DNA from: Hallerella sp964587155
Lineage (GTDB): Bacteria; Fibrobacterota; Fibrobacteria; Fibrobacterales; Fibrobacteraceae
Assembly (NCBI GenBank): GCA_964587155.1
Contig: CAZPKF010000018.1
Span: forward strand, 1 to 56,126
Direction of reading: 5' to 3'
Length of the DNA stretch: 56,126 bases
Made by a program: the position numbers and the translations under genes. This document shows, piece by piece, positions 44,982 to 54,400 of this stretch. Below the pieces are notes generated by a model that saw only the letters and a program-made list of their open reading frames with translations, was not told the origin of the DNA and searched no databases. Numbering within the stretch: position 1 is the stretch's first letter; every line of letters starts with the position of its first letter.

Positions 44982-47186
44982 ATGAATAAGCTTTTTAAAC
45001 TTCTCTTCACAAGCGCTTTGACGTTTGCGGCAATCGCCCTTGCGGATGCCACAACCGCTAAACCTCAACGCGTTGGACCTGTACAAAACTATGGGACCTT
45101 AGGAACCAGCGGAGGCGAAGTGGTTAGTCTAAAAACCGGCAAAACGGCAATGCTTCGCGGAGTGAGCCTTTATTGGTCCGATGCAACCGGTTTGCGGTAT
45201 TACAAACCCGACGTCATCGCCTGGGCAGCCCAAAATTTAGGCATTGACGTATTCCGCTTTGCCATGGGAATCCAATATTACAATTCCCAAGGCAATGCAA
45301 GCGAACCGATGGATGAGAATTATTCTTACATGGGTTCTCCGAGCACCTATATTTCGAAAATTGATCAAATGGTGCAAGCCGCCATCGAAAACGATGTTTA
45401 CATCATCATTGACTGGCACAGCCACCGAGCAGAAAACGAAATCACCGCGGCAGACACGTTCTTTACCCGCATGGCCAGAACTTATGGCAACATCCCAAAT
45501 GTCATTTTTGAAATCTACAACGAGCCGGTTCATACCGGTTGGTCTGCGATTACAAACTATGCAAATACAGTCGCAAGCCATATTCGCCAACACAGCAACA
45601 ACCTGATTCTCGTTGGAACCCCCAACTGGTCTCAGCTTGGAAGCTACGGCGGAGTGAACGTAAAAAATGTCGCCTACGTATTCCATTTTTACGCAGGGTC
45701 CCATTCCGTGGGTTCTTTTGGTTCCCGCATTACGGCAGCCAAAAGCGCCGGGAATGCCGTGTTCGTTTCGGAATGGGGCACCACAACGGCGGACGGCAAA
45801 GGCAACGCAAACGAGAGTGCTACAAACGAATGGCTTTCTTTTATGGAAACAAATCGTTTGAGCAATTGCAACTGGAGCCTTCGCCAATACTCGAACCCCA
45901 TCGATAATACCACAGAAGGTTCCGCCATTTTTGACGGAAGCGATTTTCTTGTCAACGCCGAAGAATTGAGCAACGCAACCTACACCGCATCGGGCACCAT
46001 TGTCAAAAATTACCTTGTCAAACACAAAGCCAACTGGGCAGACACACTCATCGCCGGGAAAACAAACGGATCCTGCCATTTCACCAATACAACAGTCAAA
46101 GAAACCGCAGGATCTTTGACCAACCTTTTGAAAGCCGGCTGCACTTATACTTCGAGTGACGAATCCGTTGCCGCCATCAACGGAGGCACCGTGAACATTC
46201 TTTCTGCCGGAATTGCCATTTTTACCGCCAACGACAATTCCCAATCCATTGTCATTGTGGAAAAAGAACCGAAGCAAACCGTTTCGGGACTTTCTAACTT
46301 TACTTGCCGTTATGGTGGATCGTGCACCCAAAGCCATTCCATGACAAATTACTCCGGATCTAACGACTACGAAACCCTTTTGGCGACTACCATGAAAACA
46401 ACGCAAGGAGGCGCTTTGACGTTTGAATCTTTGACTCCGGAAATCCTATCGGTTAAGCTTGCGACTTGCACCAATTCGAAAAAATGCTATAGCGCTTTGA
46501 ATTCCCAAGTCGTAATGGCTCAATTCACCACCGTTTTGGGTGATGGAAAAATTCGCGTCACCGCCCCCGCCGTTACAGGTTACCGCGCCATGGACGATAC
46601 CATTACAGTTACCTTTGCCAAAGGACAGCAAAGAATTTCTTCCAAATTCAAAAACAGGACGCTCACTTTTGGAGCGATCACCGAACAAAACGCCCTCCCC
46701 GACACGATGATAGCAGACCAAATTCCCGTCAGCTATACATATAATGGAGCCGCCTCGACTCCTTATCTGACGAAAAATGGAACGAGTATTGTCGCCGGCG
46801 CAGAAAACGCCATCGTGTTGATTACGGCATCCGCTCCAGAAACGGAGCGTTACGAAGCCTTTGAAAAGTCGATTACAGTCATCATCGGTGATAGCGCCCA
46901 AGCGGTAAACAAAGATGAATATTATGCAACTCCGATTATCGCAACTGCAAACATCGCCCCATTCCGCAGCCAAATTCAAAACAACAGCGTTTTACTCCAG
47001 GTTCCACAAGCCGGAATTGTTCAGTGGTCCATATTCTCTGTAACAGGCAAAGTCATCGCCACCCATCAAGAATACCTGAGCGCCGGCACCCACTTGATTT
47101 CCTTGGAAAAACTGCCTGCCGGTTCTTACCTGCTCCGAATTCGCCAAGGCACCCGCACAGGCACCCTCCGCTGGAACAAGCTTTGA
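44982..47186 (+). CDS. GH5 endoglucanase with Ig-like repeats and C-terminal sorting domain
   Basis: 734 residues from MNKLFK; AGGAGA six bases upstream fixes this start over an in-frame upstream codon. Signal peptide of about 21 residues. The GH5 (beta/alpha)8 barrel at about 40-335 has acid/base Glu181 in EIYNEPV and nucleophile Glu264 in FVSEWGT. It is a retaining endo-beta-1,4-glucanase. Residues about 360-650 hold beta-rich Big-type repeats, including the Cys pairs CTYTSSDESV.. and CRYGGSC. The last 70 residues form a type IX-like sorting domain (GIVQWSIFSVTGKVIA..GSYLLRIRQG). Second gene of the GH8-GH5 operon, with a strong terminator behind it. Confidence 0.93.
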   Translation: MNKLFKLLFTSALTFAAIALADATTAKPQRVGPVQNYGTLGTSGGEVVSLKTGKTAMLRGVSLYWSDATGLRYYKPDVIAWAAQNLGIDVFRFAMGIQYYNSQGNASEPMDENYSYMGSPSTYISKIDQMVQAAIENDVYIIIDWHSHRAENEITAADTFFTRMARTYGNIPNVIFEIYNEPVHTGWSAITNYANTVASHIRQHSNNLILVGTPNWSQLGSYGGVNVKNVAYVFHFYAGSHSVGSFGSRITAAKSAGNAVFVSEWGTTTADGKGNANESATNEWLSFMETNRLSNCNWSLRQYSNPIDNTTEGSAIFDGSDFLVNAEELSNATYTASGTIVKNYLVKHKANWADTLIAGKTNGSCHFTNTTVKETAGSLTNLLKAGCTYTSSDESVAAINGGTVNILSAGIAIFTANDNSQSIVIVEKEPKQTVSGLSNFTCRYGGSCTQSHSMTNYSGSNDYETLLATTMKTTQGGALTFESLTPEILSVKLATCTNSKKCYSALNSQVVMAQFTTVLGDGKIRVTAPAVTGYRAMDDTITVTFAKGQQRISSKFKNRTLTFGAITEQNALPDTMIADQIPVSYTYNGAASTPYLTKNGTSIVAGAENAIVLITASAPETERYEAFEKSITVIIGDSAQAVNKDEYYATPIIATANIAPFRSQIQNNSVLLQVPQAGIVQWSIFSVTGKVIATHQEYLSAGTHLISLEKLPAGSYLLRIRQGTRTGTLRWNKL

Positions 47187-47218
47187 TTTAACGAAAAGCC
47201 ACGGCAAAAATTGATATG

Positions 47219-47254
47219 AATCCCGGAAGTTGGGCACAACTTTCGGGATTTTTT
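47219..47254 (+). terminator. Terminator of the GH8-GH5 operon
   Basis: AATCCCGGAAGTT GGGCAC AACTTTCGGGATT, 13-bp stem, then TTTT. Confidence 0.9.
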
Positions 47255-47356
47255 ATGAACAAGAACGAACTTGCGCACGAACAAAGCCTAATAAACAGGG
47301 CTCTGTTCATACACGCCTAAAACCCTTGTAAACATTTTGTTTTTGGGTGACAAGCC

Positions 47357-47455
47357 GGGCGTTGCGGGGCGGCGTTTGAGCCCCGCTAGAGAGGGTGGTG
47401 AGCAACAAGCGCAAGCGCGTGCGAACCAGGGGGAGACTTCCCCCTTCCATCATAA
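47357..47455. repeat. GC-rich two-hairpin dispersed repeat, copy B
   Basis: Begins GGGCGTTGCGGGGCGGCGT as copy A. Stem GCGGGGC (47364-47370) with GCCCCGC (47380-47386), about 40 nt of variable sequence, then AGGGGGAGACTTCCCCCT (47428-47445). In the same orientation as copy A at 14280. It marks the left edge of the AT-rich Zorya region. Confidence 0.75.
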
Positions 47456-47549
47456 ATATGCTAGACAGACCCATAAAAGCAAGTTCACCGATTCTCCCCC
47501 ATTCCTTAAATAGTATATTTACGAAAAATATTGAGTATTGCTTGTATTC

Positions 47550-47670
47550 TCTGATTCGGAAAACGACCATTTTCACACCGAGAGATGCAGCAACAATTCA
47601 CGTCCCATATGGGGCGTGGGTCGTTGTGCTTATTTCGGAAAAGGTTACTTGGTCGTTACCTCGAATCAGA
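47550..47670. other. 121-nt imperfect palindrome / structured RNA candidate
   Basis: Nested complementary pairs read straight from the sequence: TCTGATTCG (47550-47558) with CGAATCAGA (47662-47670); ACGACCA (47563-47569) with TGGTCGT (47650-47656); CCGAGA (47578-47583) with TTTCGG (47633-47638, one G-T); GCA.CAAC (47587-47594, bulged G) with GTTGTGC (47623-47629); ACGTCCC (47600-47606) with GGGGCGT (47611-47617, one G-T) around an ATAT loop. Helices stack into one long hairpin. It could be a non-coding RNA, the leader of zorA, or a small palindromic mobile element. The identity is unknown. Confidence 0.6.
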
Positions 47671-47702
47671 TAGCACTTCGATTCCACGCCTTTTTATATA
47701 GA

Positions 47703-47755
47703 GTCGAACCAGCAGAGTAGGAGCAAGCTCAGCTGATAATTTTTTGAGGTTCGAC
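47703..47755 (+). promoter_or_regulatory. Inverted repeat covering the zorA ribosome-binding site
   Basis: GTCGAACC (47703-47710) pairs perfectly with GGTTCGAC (47748-47755), which overlaps the GAGG ribosome site and ends one base before the zorA ATG. A small hairpin GAGC AA GCTC (47721-47730) lies inside. Pairing in the mRNA would hide the start of zorA. A TTTATATAG stretch at about 47692-47700 may be a -10 element. Confidence 0.55.
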
Positions 47756-47756
47756 A

Positions 47757-49394
47757 ATGGATCAATCAACGACAATAACTGCGGCGATAATCTCCATTTG
47801 CGTTGTTTTATTCGGTTACTACATCTACAAAGTTTGGCAAATTTACAAATGCAATAAATTTTTGCGCAGAGCACTTAATAGCGAAGACCCTTTATCTTTT
47901 TTAAAGACGGAACCATCACCAGAAAGACTTCTCGCAAAAAACTACGATATCAGCAAGAGTTTGACCTTAGATTCTGGCGAACTAAAAACAACAGAATTTG
48001 CCGAAGACCATTTCAACATAAACAATGTTCTCTCGACTAGGCAAATAAACCGACACGCCATGTCTGCCGCCGCCGGGATATTGGTCGGCATTGGAGTGTT
48101 AGGCACATTTATCGGTTTGACAGTGGGCATCAGCGAGATAAAACTAGAATCTGCGGAATCATTGCGTTTGGGAATAGAAACATTACTTGGCGGCATGAAT
48201 ACAGCATTTCTTACCTCAGTCGCAGGAATGTTGCTTTCTTCGATTTACACTTTTTTAGAAAAAGACTTTCTTAACCAATTAACGAAAACATGCTCCAAAT
48301 TATGCGAAAAACTGGATGAGCTCTATTTTATCTCGGAATTAGAGAAACAACAGATTTTAACCCTCCGTCAAAACAAATTTTTCTCTGAACAAGTTGAAAA
48401 CATCATCCATAACATAAAATCAGTCGATGACGATGCGAATGAACTCACCATCGGAAACATGCTAAGAGATATAAAGCAGTCAAACGAAGACCAATTTGAT
48501 GCTTTGAATGCCATGGCAGAAAACATCTGTAATGGTTTAGGGGAAAAATTCAAGGAATTGGCTGACGCAATACAAAATCCCGCAGCAAACATGGCAGACA
48601 GCATTGTCGAAGAACTAAAAATGGCGGCGAAACAACTGGCAGATTCTCTCGAAACGACAGTCAATTCTACAACAAAAGGAAACCTCGACAAGGTTAGCGA
48701 TCAACTTGGAAAAGCCATTCAATCGTTAGAGACATTTCCTCAAACTATGGCCCTACTTTCAGAAAAAATGCAAAACAATATGGAGTTATTGGGACAACAA
48801 GTGTCTAGCATAAATTCAGAAACAGCTCAAGTCGGAGCAAATCTCGTTGACAAACAAGCTTCTTTAAATCAGCAATCCGCAGAAATTCTAGATAAATTCC
48901 AGGATGGTATGAGCGACACAACAGAAATATTAGAAGAAGTGAAAAACGCGCTCATAGAATTTGAAAAACTGCATCAAAATGCGGGCAATACAATTGAAAA
49001 AATTCGCAATGCGGCGTTAAGCATTGAAACGGCAAGTAAAAACATTGATAATGCGCAAAGCAAATTTACATATACCAATAGCGTTGTATTTGATTCAGTC
49101 AAGCAGATCATTGATCAGACAATCAAAGACACACAAAATACGTTCGACAACATCCGTGCAACTATTGCAGGATCAACCAATCTAAAAAATGACTTTGAAA
49201 TGGTTCAGCAAAACTTGGGAAAAATATTCGAAGTGATGAACAATGGGTTACAGGAATATTCAAAGGCCGTTTCCGACAACACCTCGAAAATAATGGAGTC
49301 CTTTACAACGCCAATGACCAACGCCATTGGTAGTTTGAAAACCGCCATTGATGATTTAGACTCGGTCGTAGAACAAATACCCAATAAGAAGTAG
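47757..49394 (+). CDS. zorA: Zorya anti-phage system ZorA (MotA/ExbB-like motor protein with coiled-coil tail)
   Basis: 545 residues. An N-terminal TM segment (about 8-28) and two MotA/TolQ/ExbB-type segments follow: AAGILVGIGVLGTFIGLTVGI at about 103-123 and MNTAFLTSVAGMLLSSIYTFLE at about 145-167. Residues about 200-545 are a long helical, coiled-coil tail (many LxxxLxx and QxxxxN heptads), the defining ZorA feature. In characterised Zorya, ZorA5-ZorB2 forms an inner-membrane, peptidoglycan-anchored proton-driven motor whose cytoplasmic tail relays detection of phage entry. First gene of the zorABCD operon; the start has GAGG seven bases upstream. The tail is shorter than in the best-known E. 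coli protein (about 730 residues). Confidence 0.92.
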   Translation: MDQSTTITAAIISICVVLFGYYIYKVWQIYKCNKFLRRALNSEDPLSFLKTEPSPERLLAKNYDISKSLTLDSGELKTTEFAEDHFNINNVLSTRQINRHAMSAAAGILVGIGVLGTFIGLTVGISEIKLESAESLRLGIETLLGGMNTAFLTSVAGMLLSSIYTFLEKDFLNQLTKTCSKLCEKLDELYFISELEKQQILTLRQNKFFSEQVENIIHNIKSVDDDANELTIGNMLRDIKQSNEDQFDALNAMAENICNGLGEKFKELADAIQNPAANMADSIVEELKMAAKQLADSLETTVNSTTKGNLDKVSDQLGKAIQSLETFPQTMALLSEKMQNNMELLGQQVSSINSETAQVGANLVDKQASLNQQSAEILDKFQDGMSDTTEILEEVKNALIEFEKLHQNAGNTIEKIRNAALSIETASKNIDNAQSKFTYTNSVVFDSVKQIIDQTIKDTQNTFDNIRATIAGSTNLKNDFEMVQQNLGKIFEVMNNGLQEYSKAVSDNTSKIMESFTTPMTNAIGSLKTAIDDLDSVVEQIPNKK

Positions 49395-49404
49395 CACAAA
49401 AAAA

Positions 49405-50127
49405 ATGTCCAGAAGAACGAAAACAGAATCTATCGAATCCGATCAGAATCCATTTGCACTGTCTACTGGCGACTTGATGTCTGGACTCATGTTTATCTTC
49501 GTTTTATTATTAGCAGCATTAATGCTGCAAATACAACGACAGTCAGACGAATCAAATAAAGTGAGAGCAACAAGGGAGAACTTGATTCAAGAATACAAGC
49601 GCATAAAGAAAGAGATCTATATCGATTTGATAGAGGAATTTGGAAAGGATACGGCCAAATGGAACGCCGTTATAGACACAACAAATTTGAGCATTCGCTT
49701 TCAAAATCCCGACGACCTATTCAAGGTCGGAAAATCGGATATACAGCCGGGATTCAAAACTATTCTAGACGATTTTTTTGAACGGTACTTAAAGCTTCTT
49801 ACTCGAAAAGAGTACAAACAGAATATTGAAGAAATTCGAATCGAAGGACATACAGACACTTTAGACACTTATGAATACAACATGGGACTTTCACAAGAAA
49901 GATCCATAACAATATTAAAATATTGCCATAGAATCATAAAGAACGACTCTCTGAAAAAATGGATGGAATCAAAAATCATTGCAAGCGGCCTATCTTTTAG
50001 CCATCCAATAAAGGATAATCAAGGAAATATCGATATGGAAAGATCCCGACGAGTGGAATTTAAAATTCGCACAAACGCAGAATCAAAAATGGAAGAGATC
50101 CTTGAACTTTTACAATCCAAGAAATGA
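49405..50127 (+). CDS. zorB: Zorya ZorB (MotB/OmpA-like stator subunit)
   Basis: 240 residues. Single TM at about 24-43 (LSTGDLMSGLMFIFVLLLAALML), with Asp23 at its start in the place of the MotB proton-carrying aspartate. A helical plug/linker follows, then an OmpA-like peptidoglycan-binding domain from about residue 100. That domain contains IEGHTDT near 148 and the NMGLSQERS helix; the late MERSRRVEFKI segment closes it. It anchors ZorA to the cell wall and forms the ion path. 10 nt after zorA and 6 nt before zorC. Confidence 0.93.
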   Translation: MSRRTKTESIESDQNPFALSTGDLMSGLMFIFVLLLAALMLQIQRQSDESNKVRATRENLIQEYKRIKKEIYIDLIEEFGKDTAKWNAVIDTTNLSIRFQNPDDLFKVGKSDIQPGFKTILDDFFERYLKLLTRKEYKQNIEEIRIEGHTDTLDTYEYNMGLSQERSITILKYCHRIIKNDSLKKWMESKIIASGLSFSHPIKDNQGNIDMERSRRVEFKIRTNAESKMEEILELLQSKK

Positions 50128-50133
50128 GCCTTT

Positions 50134-51498
50134 ATGTCGATGATGGAAATCCTAAGACGCACACTCCAAGTCACTCCGTGTAAAGGAATGGCGACCTCTC
50201 CTGCTTTTGCTTCTCTCAAAATCTACATACAGCGCCAAGTTAAAATCTTAGAAAAATTGCAGAGTGAATCTGAACCACGAGACAGCAATGTGATCAAAGC
50301 AATTCAAATCAAGCTGTCTTTAGACTCCAAAGAATACAGTTACAAAGAGTGCCGACAAATGGCACTTTATCCCGAAGAAATTGCCGGAAAAAACTTAGAC
50401 TACTATTCAAAAATGACAACGATTCTGGATAGAAATTGGAAAGACAGTTTTTTGCCAAAGCTTTTCATTACGGTCATCAATCACTGGGACAAAGCATATT
50501 CAAAGAATCATGGAATGAGATATTTGCACAAATTATTTACGCAAAAGCTCTACTACTACAAAGGTGATAATTTTAAAATTAAATTTTGGAAACAGAACAG
50601 ACATTTTTTTTCTGATGAAAAAGGAGCTTTAATCATTGGAGAATATCTACGAAGCCAAAACGCCGATTCACCTTTAAAAGCTCTTGATTTACTGAAAATG
50701 GGAGACTCTTATTTTTCCGCGCCCTATTTTCATGATGTCATTCGAACCTTTTATTATGGCTCAAAGGAAATTCCAAGCGATTTGAAAGACGTGTTAACCC
50801 GTCATGGAGATTTAGAGACAAAAAAGATTGTTTTATCAGACTTTATCATAAAAACAAAAAATGAAAGCCTATTACAAACCCAAAAGAAACCGTTGTGCGA
50901 TTTGGCATTAAATCTTATCGGCCATCCATCGACGCCGGGCCTGTGGGTTTCTGCCGGGAATGATTTCAAAATTGACGAAAAGATCAAGCTGGCAAAAAGA
51001 ATTGTCAACCAATGGTTGATTGAAACGTATGTCGATGTGATATTCACTTATTTCATAAACGATCCTAAGCGACGGATTTTTTGGTTAAAATACGCAAAGG
51101 CAGAAGCGATTGAAAATGTGAAAGTCGTTGGTTGTAGGTCTATCAAAAACAAGCTTTCATCTTTTGACGAATTGAAAGAATCAATAGAATACAACTATAT
51201 TCAAACTCAAAAGAATGAAAATTTATGTGCATTTATCATGCAAGTAAAGGAGTATCGCATCGTCGAATTTTCAGACATAGGCAACGCATTATACATCTAT
51301 CAAGACGATTCAAAAATCCAAGAACTGGAGAACCGAGCTAAATTAAACCTATATACTTCGGTCACCGATTTAAAAAGTACAAGTTTAGCTATATCAAAGT
51401 ATCCCAATGGGGAAGGAAACAGCCGATTCGGTCATTATGATGGTTGGGAAAACCAATTAGACTTTTGGTTCCGTAGATACCGAGGTGTTTATGTTTAA
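50134..51498 (+). CDS. zorC: Zorya ZorC (EH_Signature-type protein)
   Basis: 454 residues, no signal or TM segments, helical. The second half with HPSTPGLWVSAGNDFKIDEKIKLAKRIVNQWLIETYVDVIFTYF and RRIFWLKYAKAE fits the EH_Signature domain of ZorC. It is assigned mainly by that pattern and by its place between zorB and zorD. In type I Zorya, ZorC is a cytoplasmic DNA-binding effector partner that helps recruit nuclease activity to invading DNA. It overlaps zorD by 14 nt, so translation is coupled. Confidence 0.88.
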   Translation: MSMMEILRRTLQVTPCKGMATSPAFASLKIYIQRQVKILEKLQSESEPRDSNVIKAIQIKLSLDSKEYSYKECRQMALYPEEIAGKNLDYYSKMTTILDRNWKDSFLPKLFITVINHWDKAYSKNHGMRYLHKLFTQKLYYYKGDNFKIKFWKQNRHFFSDEKGALIIGEYLRSQNADSPLKALDLLKMGDSYFSAPYFHDVIRTFYYGSKEIPSDLKDVLTRHGDLETKKIVLSDFIIKTKNESLLQTQKKPLCDLALNLIGHPSTPGLWVSAGNDFKIDEKIKLAKRIVNQWLIETYVDVIFTYFINDPKRRIFWLKYAKAEAIENVKVVGCRSIKNKLSSFDELKESIEYNYIQTQKNENLCAFIMQVKEYRIVEFSDIGNALYIYQDDSKIQELENRAKLNLYTSVTDLKSTSLAISKYPNGEGNSRFGHYDGWENQLDFWFRRYRGVYV

Positions 51499-54400
51499 CA
51501 TTAAAAACAATGAAGTCTTTTTTCCGTATGACAAGGAAAATTCTTTTAAGAGCCTCATTTTAACAAACCTGTTAGACAATGCACTTGCAAGAGAAACGCA
51601 AGACTTTTGCGTTGTTCCCATTCAAAGTCTTTATGAATTAGACTCCTTTGAACGATCCGCATTAGGCCTTCCCGAAATGTATCCTTACACAATTCTTGTC
51701 GAAGGTTCTGGCATTCTCACCACATCTAAATTCCGTTACAAAATATCATTCAGAATATTTGAAAACGGGAATGTCCTTCCAAAAATCCAAAGCAACGGAC
51801 CAATTGTAAAATTGAAATTCAATGATGAAGAAACGGATTATCTTTTAACAAAAGAACAGTATGCTCTCATTTCTGCCATCAATGAATTTAATGAACTTCC
51901 TATTGATCAAAAGAATGATGCGAAAAATTTAGAGTCTCTCTCCCAAATTCAGTCTTTGGCACATAACGCAAAAGCCGTCCTAAGCCGCACTCTAGAAAAT
52001 CGCGAAATTGTAAATCCTCAAAAATTAAAGATTCATTTAGACAGTAACGAAATCCAATCGGATTTCGGATCAAAAAACAATGAAGAATTTACAAGGCAAA
52101 TTGACTCAGAACAATCTGTAAAAAGCCTATACTCCGCGCGCAGAAATAAAGAAAGTTCTTATTTGACTTTGAATGACAACATAAAGCCGATTGTAGAAAA
52201 AATAAAAAAACAACGGAAATCAAAAGATGCAGCAGAATTTCAAAAAATCATTGAGCATCCCGAAGCTTTTTTTGATACGGACTACGCCGATATATCTGAA
52301 TTTTATAGCGAGCGAGTTATCGGAATCGGCTTGTATGAACCAAAAATTTATCCATTTATTTCTCCATACAAATCAGAGTGGATTCCTTCGTTCAAAATCG
52401 AAGACAGAACAAATGGAACAAAAAATCTCATTATTCGTTCCATTGCTGAACTAAAAACTTTGGAAGACTCTTTAGCTAACGCCAAAAGCGAAGGAAAAAA
52501 ATATTTTGATTTCAATGGAATAAACCTAACCGTTCCTAACGCAGAAAGCATCATCAAGCACGCAAAAGAGGTTCTTTCCAAAAAAGAACCCGTAGAAAGT
52601 CAAGGAGCCCTTTCTGTTGAAAAGAAAAAAGAAACAGCAAAAGTCCTTATCATTGAAGATAATGTTGAACAAATCGGCTTTGATCAATCTACAGGACAAA
52701 TAAAATTACCCAAAACAGCCGTTTTGATGAAAGATGAAGCATTGAAAGGTGGAATTGCGCTAAAAAAGCATCAAGAAGAAGGAATAGCTTGGCTACAGTA
52801 TTGCCTTGAAAAAAAAGCGCAAGGAGTTCTTCTGGGCGATGACATGGGCTTAGGGAAAACATTACAAGTTCTTTATTTAATTGATTGGCATTATCGAAAA
52901 TTTAATAGAGAAAACAAGCCCTATTTGATAGTCGCCCCAGTCTCTCTTTTAGAAAACTGGAGTAATGAATATCAGAAATTCTTTGAAAATGGCATGAGTT
53001 TTAACATTGTACGCCATGCTCCCGCAGTCAATGACAACGAGTTTATCAGCAGGCATTCTTTTAAGCATATTATGCTCATGAGTTATGAATGTTTACGTCG
53101 AGGGCAATTGACCATGGGCTTATTAGATTTCGCGATCATCGCCATTGATGAAGCTCAAAAGATAAAAGAACCCGGAACAAGAATCACAAACGCCGTCAAA
53201 GCGTTGAAGGGTGATTTCAAAATAGCTATGACGGGAACCCCCGTAGAAAATACATTCATGAATCTATGGTGCATCATGGACTTTGCAGTTCCCGGCTTTA
53301 TGGGAACAGCAAAAGAATTCGCCAAGAAATATCAGGCACCATTAAAATCTTCCTCAACAGATATCAAAAAGCTCGGGGAGCAGTTGCATAAAGAAATGGG
53401 CGGATATTTTTTAAGACGATTGAAATGCGATGTTGCTAAAGAGTTGCCGCCAAAGCATTTAATGTTTAAAGAAGAACCAATGCCCAAAGAACAGCTGAAT
53501 CGATATTTGATGTCCATAGACATTGGAGGAAAACCTGAACCGGGAGACGCCTTGCGGCGAATTCAAGAATTAAAACGGATTAGCGACCACCCCTATTTAG
53601 ATGAAAAACGCTGGGAAGATTTTCCAAACAGTGAGTTGATAAATTCATCTGCAAAATTAATCGCCACAATTAAAATATTGGATGAAATACGCCTAAAAGG
53701 AGAAAAGGTAATCGTCTTTACCGAACGTCGAGATATGCAAAGAATGCTGCAACGGATTTTCCTAGACAATTATGAACTGACGACAAGCATCATCAATGGG
53801 GAATCAAAATCATCAACAGAAGGAAACAATCCATCTCGACAGAAAACCATCGACAATTTTCAAGAAAAAGAAGGATTCAATATCATCATTATGTCTCCTC
53901 TTGCCGCAGGAATCGGGTTAAATGTTGTCGGAGCAAATCACGTAATTCACTATTCTAGGCACTGGAATCCAGCCAAAGAAAACCAAGCGACAGACCGAGT
54001 TTACAGAATAGGACAAACAAAAGAAGTTTTCATCTACTACCCCATGGCCGTTGCGGACAATTTCGATTCTTTTGATAAAGTTCTTGATGGACTATTGAAA
54101 AGAAAAATGAACTTGGCAAACGCCTCCCTATATCCAACAGATCAAATTGAAGTGACAAGGAATGATTTGGAAAGTAAAATTTTCGGGGAGCAAACGAGCA
54201 AAGCGAACGACAGCCCCATTACAGAAGACGATGTGAGAAAAATGGATGAATACCTGTTCGAATCATTTGTAGCAGCCCTCTATACAAAATTGGGTTTTAA
54301 TTGCAAAGTCACCCCCAAAAGTGGGGATAAAGGCGTCGACGTCCTTGTTTACGGATCAGGAAATATCGCTATTCAATGCAAACATGGAAAAACAAGTGTC

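Larger units (their letters stand above)
47187..47756. other. Intergenic region between cellulase cluster and Zorya operon
   Basis: No credible gene. In order it holds the GH5 terminator, copy B of the two-hairpin repeat, a 121-nt imperfect palindrome and the zorA leader with an inverted repeat around the ribosome site; each is entered separately. Confidence 0.8.

Noticed and set aside
45237..46406. 389-codon minus-strand frame
   Set aside because: Antisense to the GH5 gene, which has both catalytic glutamates.
47550..47670. Retron-like ncRNA
   Set aside because: The long hairpin invites the idea, but no reverse transcriptase gene is anywhere in the window.
47395..47673. 92-codon plus-strand frame upstream of zorA
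   Set aside because: Spans the dispersed repeat and the 121-nt palindrome; the frame is better explained by those structures.
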